A DNA stretch of 64,000 nucleotides from Datisca glomerata (taxonomy: Eukaryota; Streptophyta; Magnoliopsida; Cucurbitales; Datiscaceae): contig QANY01008720.1 of assembly GCA_003255025.1 (NCBI GenBank), positions 1,976,899-2,040,898 of the forward strand. Direction: 5' to 3'. The notes under the pieces were generated by a model. That model did not search any database and was not told the origin of the DNA. It worked only from the letters and a program-made list of their open reading frames with translations. Of this stretch, positions 12,591 to 23,879 are shown piece after piece; the first letter of the stretch is position 1; each line of letters opens with the position of its first letter. The translations under genes were made by a program, and so were the position numbers.

Positions 12591-14836
12591 TGTAATACCC
12601 TTGTATTTTATAAGGGTTATTTTTGTAATTTAAACCCTCACTCACATATATGCACTCACTTACACATTAAGCCAACCCAAATTGTTTCCCTCACATGTGT
12701 TCTCTCTCCTTCATCCTCCCCAAATCTCTCTTTGCTTTTATCTAAAGCTTACACACGTAACTCCCCCTCTTTCCTCCATTTTTGCTGGAAAGTGTGTAAC
12801 TCTCATCTAATCTAATGCTCTTTAAATCTCTCTTGTTCTCCACTTTCTTCTTCATGAACCCTCCCCTGTAACTACTTTCCTATCTCTATTTTACAGTTTT
12901 TCTTCCCCATCGAAGCCTCTCTGTTCTTCACCTTCTTCTTCGTTTCAACTTGGGCAGCCCTCTAACATTGATCTTCGGTAAGCAATTTCTTGTTTCCTTT
13001 ATTTTCTTTCTCATTTCCTCTTTTCTCTCTAAAATTTTGGTTCTTCAATTCCATCAATTTATATCCTTTTGGCATCGTCATCGTATCTCCGCCTGCAAGA
13101 TTCAATTGGGTAATTTTCATTGTTCTCCTTTCTTTTCTCTCTATTTTTTCTCTCTCTCCCCTTCGTCTTCTTCCCCCTCTCTGTTCTGCCTCTCTCTCTC
13201 TCTCCTTCATCTCCCCCTCTCTGTTCTGTCTCACCGTCTCTCCCCCTCTCTGTTCCGTCTCTCTCCTTCGTCTCCCCCTCTCTGTTCTGTCTCTCTCTCC
13301 CCCTCTCTGTTGCGTCTCTCTCTCTCTCTCTCTCTCTCTCTCCTTCTTCTCCATCTCCTTCCCCCTCTCTGTTCTGTCTCTCTCTCTCTCTCTCCTTCGT
13401 CTCCCCCATGTTGCGTCTTTCTCTCCCTCTTCTTAGTCTCCCTTTTCTGTTTCCCCTTCTCTTGAACCGGTTCACCTGAATTGGACGAGTTAATTCAGAC
13501 CGGCCGAACTGATTCAGTCAGACCAGACCAAACCAAACCAGACAAAAATAGCAGAACCGAACCCTATTGAATTGTTTTAAACCGCTTGATAATTTACACC
13601 CGATTTAGCTTCCACCTGTTCCCAACCTCGATTAGATAATTAAATAATTATAGATATTATATGAATTTGTTGTGATCTGGGATCCTTGGATTTCAGATAA
13701 TTAGTTACTGAATTTAATTCGTAGCGAATCCAGGTAAGTGGATTTACATAATAATTCGGTTCATGTGTTATAACTGTAAAATATATAATGTGAAATTGTT
13801 TTATTATTTCTTCATGTTCAATCTTATGATCAAGTGTTTTATTTGTTTTCCATATTATGATGAAATTATTTACCATGTCATGTATGATTATGTTTTAAGT
13901 TATACATGTATTAGTTATACTGTTTATGTTCATAAACAAGTTATATGTTTACTCATGTATATGTGATAACATGAAATATGAATATTAATTCAAGTAAAAA
14001 GTGATAAGTAAACAAGAAGTAGACTTAGTAATGTCCCTTGGTTATCAAGTAACCAGATTGTTCACGTCATGTTATCAAGCTATACAGTTGAGTGTCACCA
14101 TGTTCATGTTAGCGTCCTTAAGGTTCAGATAACCTTAAATGACATCAAGTTTCAGGACACTCAATATGTCATGTTCACGTTCATGTTACAAGTTTAAGTT
14201 TAAGTTGTGAAACAGTTCTGGTTAGGTTGTTAATCGAGGGCTATGTCTAGTCGGGTTATGATCAACCAAGTATAAGTATTGGCATGTATAAGTGCAAGTT
14301 CAAGTTATATGTTAATCATGAAATCGATGTGTTGTTAAAAGTATTTTACATGACCTTTGAACATGTTAAATAAATTTGCATGAGTTATATGTTTACATTT
14401 ATGTCATGTGAAACTCATTAGTATGTGAATTTACTTATTGGGCATTTTTAATACTCACCTCTCATAGATGATTGTGTTGCAGATGATGGTGAGCAGTAGG
14501 AGTGAGGGAGTGTCATAGCAAGCATGATTATGATTTTTAAGTTTAATTATGACTTCAGTTATTTCAGATATTTATGAATATTCATGTTTAATATCTCACG
14601 TCATATGGATTTTCATGTTTCACTTCATTACAGTTTAATGAATCATTTATTTTAGTTTAATGAGTTAATATTAATGTAAAATAATTTTATGGTTCCGCTA
14701 CTTAACGTTAAAATTAGGACAAAATTAGGACTTTTAATTTGAGGATTTTTTTTCAAATTATGACTTTAATTGAATTGGAGAATTTTTGAATTGTGAAATT
14801 TCAAGCATATTTAACCTCGGGAATCGGGGCTTTACA
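12591..14836 (+). repeat. 3' LTR of Tekay-like element
   Basis: Partner of 7354-9724, about 125 bp shorter because of indels, mainly in the CT tract (13135-13465) and the GGTTCAGACC-like block. Ends TTTACA, followed directly by the target duplication GTATG (14837-14841). Confidence 0.9.
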
Positions 14837-14841
14837 GTATG

Positions 14842-14905
14842 CATCGGTTTGCAAACAGAATGATTATCAGAATTCTCATTCTGCTTTGTTATGGTAGAAC
14901 TGATT
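14842..14905 (+). pseudogene. Caulimovirid continuation after the gypsy insertion
   Basis: The reading frame that ends at 7353 continues in the same frame right after the right-hand GTATG and runs about 50 bases before a stop. This confirms that the gypsy element split one viral segment. Beyond about 14905 the sequence changes into AT-rich tandem repeats and no more viral coding similarity is seen. Confidence 0.6.
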
Positions 14906-15700
14906 TTAAGATTTTTGTTATGTACAACGAATAATAATTTTTTAATTGATCATATTTCTATGTTGCTATTTCGTAAAATATTTATTCTTTAATATTTATG
15001 TTATTAACAACATTACAATTTATATAAATGAACTTAAATTTATATACTATATTAAAATATGTTTAAAGGGGAGAAATTTTGATTTCCTCTTTGACTCATT
15101 ATGCCCTTTTAAAACATCAAATAAACTAAATATTTCACCAATTTTTTATTTACTTTATTTGTATAATGAATTTTATAAATAGCTTACAAATTAAATATTT
15201 TTAAAATATTGTGTAATTAGGAAGGTAAATAGTGTCTGCAAAACCTGATTTTAAGATTTTTTATGTATAAAGAATAATAATTTTTTAATTGGTCATATAT
15301 CTTTGTTAGTGTTTAGTAAAAATTTTATTCTTTAATATTTATATTATTAACAACATTACAATTCATATACTATATTAAAATAAGTTTAATGGGAAGAAAA
15401 TTTTGATTTCCTCTTTGACCCATTACGTCCTTTTAAAACATTAAATAAATTAAATATTTAACCAATTTTTCATTTACTTTATTTACATAATAAAATTTAT
15501 AAATAGCTTACAAATTAAATATTTTTAAAATATTATGTAATTAAGAACGCAAATAAATTCTGCAAAGACTAATTTGATGATTTTTTATATGCAAAGAACA
15601 ATTTTTTAATTATTAATATTTCTTTGTTACTTATTTTGTAAAATTTATATTATGTGATATAAAAATATTATTAGCAACGTTAAAATTTATATAAATAAAT
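14901..15700. repeat. AT-rich tandem repeat, about 345-bp unit, 2.4 copies
   Basis: Units begin with a TGATTTTAAGATTTTTTATGTA-like sequence at 14901, 15246 and (diverged) 15570, giving spacings of 345 and 324. Copies share the internal strings TTCTTTAATATTTAT, GATTTCCTCTTTGAC and ATAAATAGCTTACAAATTAA. No coding potential is seen. The short open frame at 14946-15182 is an artefact of the repeat. Confidence 0.8.
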
Positions 15701-16720
15701 AAATTTAAAGAAGACATACATATATATAAAGTCATTTTCTAACAATGTTATATAATATAATTCAAAGTATCTTATTTATAATTTAATGCATTTATTTTAT
15801 ATACACTTTGTTCTAGCACCAAAACTTCTAATATATATAATAATTAAATTATATATTCTATCATTGATTGATATTTTATTTAATTCAATATACAATATAA
15901 AATTAATTTCGTAAGTATTAAAAATTAGTAAGTTTTCTCTTACTCTATAGAAAATAAAGAAAATGTATATGCTCATGTTTTTTCTATGTTGTTAGTGAAT
16001 TAACAAAAAAAGCTTAGACTTATTGCGTGCAACGCACATACATTCTACTATTGAGAAAAATATTTTTGGACAAGTCTATCCTCATCTTTTTTATCAAAGT
16101 TTCTATATTACCCTATAACCTAATATTAAATGTTATCATAGTAATTAACTTATTTAATGAATTAATTAGTAGACATTTCTTATATTTTAATGACACCAAC
16201 ATTTTGTTGACAATACAATGATTTATTATAACAATATAACATATAGTATAATTTTGAAAATTATGACATTACTTTGTCTCATATAAGACTCAATCATATT
16301 ATTTATGACTTTATGTCGTCTTGTATAAGACCCACACATATTATGACCTTATATCGTCTCGTATAAAACTTGAACTTTACAAGATTCAGTCATATATTAT
16401 AGGCCTAGAAATGACTCGATCTAAGTTTATAAATGATCTCTATATAGAAATTGGGCTGTGCGGCCCCTTATGTAAGGAAAATTCATAATAATTTTATCAA
16501 CCCAATACAATTATCTTACGGAATGGAATTGTTTGTCGTTGTTAGCAATGACAAATACGACAGTTCGACTTACGCGGATTGTCAAATGCGATTTGGACGG
16601 TCTATATCACATTAAATTTTACTTAGAAAAAAGTAAAAAAAATATTATTTATTTATTACTTTTTAAAATCGATCAACCGTCCATATTTTTTTGGATTGTT
16701 GGGATTAAACATACCCCTCT
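15700..16720. other. AT-rich intergenic sequence
   Basis: Strongly AT-rich, with degenerate short repeats around 16265-16400 (ATATAAGAC-, TTATGAC- and CGTCTTGTATAAGAC-like words recurring about every 50-60 bases). No gene, LTR or convincing terminal repeats were recognised. Confidence 0.5.
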
Positions 16721-16724
16721 ACAG

Positions 16725-16985
16725 AGAATCCACTTCCTTATCTTACAACATGGCAGATATGATAAATAGTTATTATTCCCACGTACTTAAGTCAGTTTAA
16801 TCTTTGTTAGTTTGGATAATAATCTAAATGGAATCTCTACACTAATTGTGACAAATCAATTTTGTGATACTTAAAGACTTAATATAAATAGGTCTAAGTT
16901 TTCATGCCTATCATTTAAATTCATTTTGGCATAATGGATAGCCACCAGAGTTTTGTTGATCAGTCTCAAGGAACATACAGTGTAT
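16725..16985 (-). promoter_or_regulatory. Orphan copy of the receptor-kinase promoter region
   Basis: Similar, in the same orientation, to the promoter of copy A (4905-5115) and partly to that of copy B (21424-21500). Shared strings include a GATAAATA-TTATTATTC block and TTTTGGCATA-TGGAT-GCCACCAGA near the distal end. There is no exon 1 downstream of it on the minus strand, so it looks like the remnant of a receptor-kinase copy whose coding part was lost. It is not simply the far part of the copy A promoter, because copy A already has this segment. Confidence 0.55.
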
Positions 16986-17410
16986 TTTTTTATTTTCACA
17001 TTATTAGAAAAATGTGCCACCCAATGATTGCAATAAAATTTTGAAAATTTGCATCATAGGGAGTGGACTTTTCTAAACTGGCTTATGGATAGAAGCTGAC
17101 TTAATTTTCACCAAAGTCTACAACTTGACGCTAAACTTCGATCCATTTTCATGGAAGAAAAAGAAATGAAGTTGAATTAGTCCACTGAATCTCATTATTT
17201 TAGAGGTAAAAGATTTTTCATTATCAGAAAATAATAAGACAAATTCATACTATCTTATTTTTTACAAATAGTACATGCTACAGACAATCTCTTCATCAAC
17301 CAATTTAAGAACAAAGAAAAGCAATGCCCAACAGCAAAATGTTAAAGAAAATAACAAAACAGATCACACACAACCATTTGAATTAAAAAGTTCCAAGAAA
17401 TTTATGTCTA

Positions 17411-20400
17411 TTATCTTGCCATGGGTCGAGACTCATCAACCACTGCAGCAGAAATCATCTCAATAGAATCTGTTGATTGAAGAGGACTGCCTTGTTTTCC
17501 ATATAGTTCTGGTGCCAAACAACCCTTTAGCTCAGCTACCACCTGATTCATAGTTGGCCTATTCTCTTGCTCCATTTTAACACAGTTCATTGCAATTTCC
17601 ACAGCTCTCCAAACAGAGTTCGTATTATAGTTTCCTTTTAACCTTGGGTCAACTATATTTTTAATATCTCCATTTGCGATCATAGAACTAACCCATTTAG
17701 TTATATGAACCATGTCTTGGCCCTGGGTTCTTGTTACCACTGGTCGACAAGTAATTATCTCCAATAGAGCAACTCCAAAGCTATATACATCACTTTTCTC
17801 AGTCAGCCTATTTGTTCTATAGTATCTGCAAGCCAAAGCATTGAATTCAGCTTTTGAAAAGGAAATGCCAACATTACCTACTTGTTTAAAATGAGAATAC
17901 TTACTCGGGATCGAGGTAGCCCGGAGTGCCAGCAACAACCGTGGAGATATGGGTGCCTTCAACTGGGTTGATCTTGGACAGACCAAAATCAGCAAGTTTT
18001 CCTTGGAGATTCTCAGTCAACAATATATTCGTTGTTTTCACATCTCTATGGATAATTGGCGGTTGGCAATTATCATGCAGATACTCTAACCCTGCATTTT
18101 CAAAGTTTTGCCTTTCAATACAGATAATTAAAAGCAGCTAGAAGTTATAAAGAAGTTAAATTGAAGCTTAAAGAACCTTGTGCTGAGTCCGTCGCTATTC
18201 GAAGTCTTTCTTCCCAAGTTAGGACCTTTGGACTACTCTCTATGTATGCAGAATTGAAATGGCAAAAAGGAAGAAGTTAAACATGGTTTTGTTAAGCTAA
18301 AGAGGAAAATATGTTATGATCAAGTTCTAGTTACACGAAAAACCTGAAAGGTGCTCTGCTAAGTTTCCCTTGGCCATATATTCATAGATCAGACCAATAT
18401 TAGTACCCTCATTGAAATAGCCAACAAGATTTGTCAGGTTTCTATGGTGAACTCTCATTAAAAGTTTTACCTGCCATTTACGAAGTAATATATTAAGTAA
18501 TTGGTGAAAATTAGTTGAGCTTAACTAAGTTACTTCAAGTGACCATATTAAGTTAAAATATCGTACCTCAGCTAGAAATTGCTGATAACCTCTTTCAAAT
18601 TGTTGTTCACTTTGAGTGGTTGTGGAGAGCACTTTCACAGCCACTTGAATATCATCTATGAAACCATGATAGACTGTTCCAAATCCTCCTCTACCAAGAG
18701 TTGTCTTAAAATTATTGGTCATCTTCACTACCTCAGCATACGAAAATTGTCGTCTTTTTGTTTCAAATGAATCAGGCGCTTGAGTGCTAGCTCGTCCTAT
18801 AGATTGAATCTCGACATATGATTCTGGTTGGATAACCTTTTTATCTGGTTTACTGGTCGATGATTTACGTCTCCTACAAACAAATAGTATGATGACAATG
18901 ACAATGACAATGGCGACTAATCCACCAATGGCTGCAACTATTGGAATAACAATATTGTTCTTCTTCTTCTCCTTGTCTCCTGGTAAACATGAACTGTCTG
19001 CACATGCATCTAGCTTTGGATTCCCTGCAAAACTACATCATCAAACCGAATTCACTAAATATCAGTTATATATGTTGTTCCAACGGTAATGCATTTCATA
19101 GTGCGTCCGAAACATTTAAAAGCATACAGGAAAATGATGCAAAAGATAAAATAAAATGCATTTAAGCCAAAAGCAGACCTTAACAATAATGAACCATCTT
19201 TAGATCTCTTAATAAGGCCAGGCGGAATTGAACCATTGAGCATGTTGTTCTCCAAGTTTCTGCAAAGAGTGAGAAAACATGAAATCTCCTTTCTGTCAAA
19301 AAGAAATGTCTGCATATACTATACTAGATTTCAAGAAACTTCTTACAGGACTTTTAGGTTCTCCAATCCAGACAAGAAAGCAGGCACTTCTCCTGTTAAG
19401 TTATTGTTCGATAAGTCCCTGAAATGACATAATTCAACGTATTAATACCGTCTGCTAGTCATCGTTGCCGTCAAGTTTTTAAAGAGATGCTTACAGAGTT
19501 TGTAGAAATGGTAAGTTGGATATGTCAGGAGATATCACACCGGTCAATCCACTTGAGGACAGGTTCCTGAATTCAGATTTCAGTGTATGTTTAAACCAAC
19601 GTTAACGAATTAACATTACTTCTTTTTTTCAAAAGACATTGAAAATAACACTTACAGGAATGTGATTCTAGGTGGTTCATCATCGCTACAATTTAGACCA
19701 GCCCACGGGTATGCCTTTGGGAAACATGGATCACTTTGCCAGCTCTTCTTTAGTCCATACGTTGACTTTATTTTCTTAATCGCATCCACTAATTTTCAAT
19801 TTGCACAAGGTTTAAAGGAGACTTAAATTAGAGCATAATTTATATTGGAAGAACCTTCTTAACAAGCTCTTGTGCAGTCACTTGGAAATAGTCAAATCTA
19901 TCCATATTCACAAATACACTAAACTGTCTCTTGTATTAAGAGCATGATATCTGATATAAACGAACATAATCAGAGTAAAAAAGACAACGTACCGTCGGCT
20001 TTGTATGTTTGTAAGGCAGAGAAAGTTATGGATGTATACAACTCTATAGCATTGATGATTGGAGGAAGGGTTGAATTGTCAGAACTGACGAGGGATATCT
20101 TATAGGATCCTCCAGTTTTAGGTGTTGGGGTAAATATAGAGGTTGCAGATAAGTATTTAGGAACAAGATATTCGTATGCAACATCCCCATTAATAACGAC
20201 GTTGAATCCCCTGGACTGGTTGGCTTCAAGCTTAACAACTTCGGCAAAGTACATGTAGATATAGTATTTAGTAGTTGCAAGAGATGGTTGAAAGGAGAGG
20301 TCCATCGTACCGCTGCCATCTGTAGGTGTGGCAGCTGTGCGCAGGACATCAGACGGAATTTGATAATTATCGAAGGGATCAACATTAGATGGAGTACTTA

Positions 20401-21285
20401 ATATTGTCCAATCAGAGTCCGTATAACGTCCCCAAATGCGATCATATACATCAGAATCAAACCTGTGAAACAATTTGCAAAAAAGAAAGGCCTAAGCATA
20501 CAGAACACAGAATTGGTGCGAATTGGTGCGTCAACAGGAGAAGTGGCACAATCACATGACTAACCTGATTGAATAATTGTAAGTGGAACCGATATCCGAC
20601 CGGCGAAGAAAATTTAATGATCCTGATACAGTCTTGTAAGTATTGTTAGGCAGAGGCCTAAGTTCAATGGACGAAATGAACGGCGTTCCGTGGCCAGTGT
20701 TGATGATACAAAGATCTACTTCTTTTTTTGTGGGTACATGTATGATGTCTTGGTAGTCACTATCGAATTCAGTAGTTAATTCCACAGTATACCAGTAATC
20801 AGATTCGAAATAGAGATCAAATTGGGGAGGCTGATTCAGCCCATCATAATTGCCGTACCAAAAACTCGCTCGAATCAAATACTTGGTGCCTGCACTGACG
20901 CTTATGGTATAACAATTCCTGATTCCTTGTGGAAAGCTTCTGAGATACCAATAGTGCTGCCTATGGGTGTCTCTGAAACTAGAACTCAAATACTTGCTTT
21001 CCCCACTGTCAATGTATCTCGCATCCGAAATGTAATCGAGTTTTGTATCATCTTCTGTATAGCTTTCATTGGGTGGCAGCCCACAATCCAAGCTTATAAA
21101 GCCTGGAACAAAGAGTGACTGAAGCTAAATATATGATCAAAGACTGTTGATTGAAAAAGACTAATTAACATTTTCAGGTTGAGATAAGCTGAATTACCTG
21201 ATTGATCCTGAGCCTGGACACGAATTAAAAGAGCAATGTAACCAATAAGAACACCAAAGATTAAACCTCTCAGTCCTCTCATCAT
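17411..21285 (-). CDS. Malectin-like LRR receptor kinase, copy B
   Basis: Paralogue of copy A with the same 12-exon structure: 21198-21285, 20565-21102, 19993-20462, 19656-19788, 19495-19566, 19347-19418, 19195-19259, 18567-19024, 18344-18470, 18177-18239, 17905-18091, 17411-17825. Only exon 11 differs in length (187 versus 190 nt). Total 2688 nt, 895 residues, with no stop or frameshift seen. It has a signal peptide (ending IRVQAQ), a malectin-like ectodomain, LRR exons, a transmembrane helix encoded in exon 8 (about residues 504-527), and a kinase with GRGGFG, VAVK, IIHRDVK, DFGLS and the C-terminus ending SRPMAR. It differs from A mainly in the ectodomain, juxtamembrane and C-terminal tail, so the two may bind different ligands. 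The intron between exons 3 and 4 is about 120 bases longer than in A. Confidence 0.9.
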
Positions 21286-22020
21286 GACCCTTCTTGGGTC
21301 ACTATTTGCTGATAAGAAAGTAGAGGAAGAAAATCAACTCTAGGCTTAGGCCTATATACATATTATAAGGAAGTAAACGAATGATTTATTCAAAGTCAAC
21401 TTCTTATTGTTCGGAAATATTCTATAACAACATGGCAGAGGAGACAAATAGCATCATTCCCACATCTCAATTCTGATTTGTGGTTGTTGTTAGTTTGACT
21501 AACTAAGATTAACGTCTTCCAAAAGAAGTTCATATAGCAGCTAAACTTTTACCCAAATTACGAGTGTAAGTTGCTGTACGACACGAATGTTCGTCTCTTG
21601 CATACTACAAAACATCAACTAGAGGCATAATAGCTATATGGAACACCATTAAGGTCGACTGTAACAAATCATTTTTTCCACTACTATAAGTCCTGGAACA
21701 AATAAGTCAAAGCCTATTGAAAATTAGACGTTTGCTGGAAGCCCAACTGAATTTTCTTCATCGGTTTCAAGGAATAGCAAGCGTAGAAAATTTTATTATG
21801 GGAAGTAGTCTCTGTTTTTTTACAACAATATTATGGGTAGACGACCAAGTCATTTCTGACCAAAGAGAACAACTTAATTTTATTATATCTACTAGAAATT
21901 CAACGAGTCTGTCAGCAAGATTGTGCTGTAACATCATGATGAAAATACAATTTATATTTTATGGGGAAATCATGATCCTCCATGTTGAGATTTTCAGATC
22001 AAGATGATAATGTTATTATT
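21286..22020 (-). promoter_or_regulatory. Promoter and upstream region of copy B
   Basis: Sense-strand TATA box (TATATA, plus coordinates 21353-21358) and W-box core TTGAC (GTCAA on plus, 21395-21399), both spaced as in copy A. The distal part (about 21830-22010) is similar to 46085-46260 further along the array, including CAAGTCATTTCTGA and ATCATGATCCTCCATGTTGA. This marks it as part of the duplicated unit. Confidence 0.6.
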
Positions 22021-22584
22021 TCAAAGGTCAACTTCAATGCTGGCAGTTTTTCTCTCAGCATTAAGTTGGGGCAAATATACGTCATTAGATCTTTTGAAAT
22101 AGATTTGAGCCGTTAGATACATTTAAAAGCCTTGGACTTGCTTAACCGGTACCAAAAAAAAGAGACAAAATATCATTCAAAAACCTCAAACCTCCAAACC
22201 CGCGCTCACTTCTTCTTCTCTTACATTCTCAAAGAAAATTTTCAACATCAAGAATTGTTGCATCAAATCCGGTGGACTTCATTTTCTCATTATCGTCTCT
22301 CAATCACCCATTTCGTTGCTTCTATCATTGCTTTAAAATCAAATGTATGCTTTTGGATTTTCACGTTTGAGTTTTTTTCTGGTAAATTCATCTTAGGTTT
22401 TTGTTTTGTTTCTCTAATTTATCTTTTGGCATCTTTTTGAGTTGTTATGCATTGTTCAAAGTGAATAAGAATCAAAAGTGAATTTTTCTAGAGCAATCTG
22501 GAGTTGATTGTGGTTGATGTGATTTTTACGTGTTATGGAAAATAGGCTACAATAGCCATCTTTAAGCCACGGGTTGCTAGGATG
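22021..22584. other. Intergenic, no supported gene
   Basis: Contains a 102-codon open frame (22132-22440) without recognisable domains and rich in Phe, Leu and Ser; its 5' part resembles a CT-rich leader. I do not regard it as a gene. The 3' end has the direct repeat AGTTTTGAATGTTTT (three copies near 22612-22660), which lies just inside the hAT-like element that begins at 22585. Confidence 0.4.
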
Positions 22585-23270
22585 TAGGAGTGTAAACGGT
22601 TCGGTTCGGTGTAGTTTTGAATGTTTTAGTTTTGAATGTTTTAGTTTTGAATGTTTTAGCGAACCGAATCGCAAATGTGGTTTATAAAAAATAAGAACCG
22701 AACCGAACTGGTCAGAATGAAGAAACCGCGCCGAACCAAACTGTCAAATTTTTTTCTAAACCGCACCGAACCAGTTCAAACCGGTACAATAAACATGATA
22801 AGTTCTATTGAAAACAAACAAGTCTTAGTTTGAACAATTTCCTGAAAATGTAAATTTTCATGTGGAAACAAAGAAAAAAGAATTGAGATCATTCTAATCC
22901 AAAGTTCTATTAATAGATTATAAATACAATCAGAAAACAATAAAATCCTCATTAGCATTAGAAAATTCATAAGGCAAAAAAATAAAATACAAACTAAAAA
23001 AAATACAAACGAGTATGAGAGAGAGTGAGTAAGGAAGTGGAGAAAATATTTATGGATTAGGGTTAGGGTATTGTGAAAATCTCTTTATATATTGAATATG
23101 CGGTTCGGTTTGGTTCGGTGCGATTTCTTCATAAAAACCACAGACTGAACTGAACCGTGCACTTATCACATATCAGGGACTGAACCGAACCGTCTAAAAC
23201 GTTGAGACCGACCAAACCGCATCAGTTCGGTCCGGTTCTGTCGGTTTTAGCGGTTTTTCTTACACCCCTA
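22585..23270. mobile_element. hAT-like nonautonomous element with 8-bp target duplication
   Basis: Starts TAGGAGTGTAAACGG and ends CTTACACCCCTA, so the termini are inverted (TAGGGGTGTAA type). It is flanked by CTAGGATG (22577-22584) and CTAAGATG (23271-23278), an 8-bp duplication with one mismatch. Both sub-terminal regions are full of GGTTCGGTTCGG / CCGAACCGAACC repeats that can pair to form a long foldback, with an AT-rich centre. No transposase is encoded. The 8-bp duplication points to the hAT superfamily; the origin of the GGTTCGG repeats is unknown. Confidence 0.75.
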
Positions 23271-23278
23271 CTAAGATG

Positions 23279-23640
23279 GGAGTGATCGCCATGCTAACAT
23301 GGCGATCCCTTCACATCATGGCGACTGGTAGCCCCTCTGATGGCGATCGTAAAGTAATTGCCATCTATGTGTCTCTCGAATACGTGCTGGAAAAAATGCA
23401 CAGGTCACCATGTCGAGGGCACGAGTCGCCAAGTTGGGAATCGATCGGCATGTGATGCATGGCGATCGCCTTCCATCTGGGCAATTCAAAGCCAACTAAT
23501 GGCAATCAGTTCTTGATCACCATCTATGTGTTGACGTTTTCTGGCCCTCTGACGGCGATCATAAAGCCATTGCCTGCCATCATTCCACCCATCCAATGAC
23601 ATGTATTGCCACATCCTAGCATGCCACATCCTTTATTGTG
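23279..23640. other. GATCGCCAT-rich segment
   Basis: Less AT-rich than its surroundings. The word ATGGCGATC or its complement GATCGCCAT, with near variants, recurs at least eight times on both strands. No open frame of note. It could be part of an unrecognised element; no termini were identified. Confidence 0.4.
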
Positions 23641-23879
23641 TTGAAAATTATCCAACCCATGACACGCTAATTTGATGATATTAATATTTCTTTCACATGG
23701 TTAACACGAATGTGAACGTCAAGAAGGGACTGAGTGATTTCATTGCCTTTTCATAATGATTAATTGAATTCACCAATTTAATTGTACATGTTTTCATATT
23801 AATGGTTGTAATGTTACTATTATTTTTTTTCTAATTAAAACAATAAGAAAAAATATGTTGCATTCAAGGCTTTAGGGGT

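Larger units (their letters stand above)
7354..14836 (+). mobile_element. Ty3/gypsy chromovirus-like LTR element (Tekay/Del type), internally deleted
   Basis: Complete insertion of 7483 bp: 5' LTR 7354-9724, internal region 9725-12590, 3' LTR 12591-14836, flanked by the 5-bp duplication GTATG. It has a tRNA-Met type primer site and a polypurine tract. It is defective: the gag capsid region is missing, part of the RT fingers is deleted, the integrase stops after its N-terminal third, and stops occur throughout. The long LTRs (over 2.2 kb each) make up about 60 per cent of the element. It sits inside the caulimovirid sequence, so it is younger than that viral integration. A related, differently truncated copy is at 35803-38956 and retains gag. 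The lineage is inferred from the RT and RNase H motifs. Confidence 0.9.

Noticed and set aside
14946..15182. 78-codon AT-rich frame
   Set aside because: Part of the 345-bp tandem repeat; not open in the second unit.
16020..16060. GCGTGCAACGCAC palindrome considered as a Helitron or MITE end
   Set aside because: No CTRR terminus, partner end or target duplication was found.
22132..22440. 102-codon plus-strand frame upstream of the hAT-like element
   Set aside because: No domain and a hydrophobic low-complexity composition; could be part of an unrecognised leader but is not supported as a protein gene.
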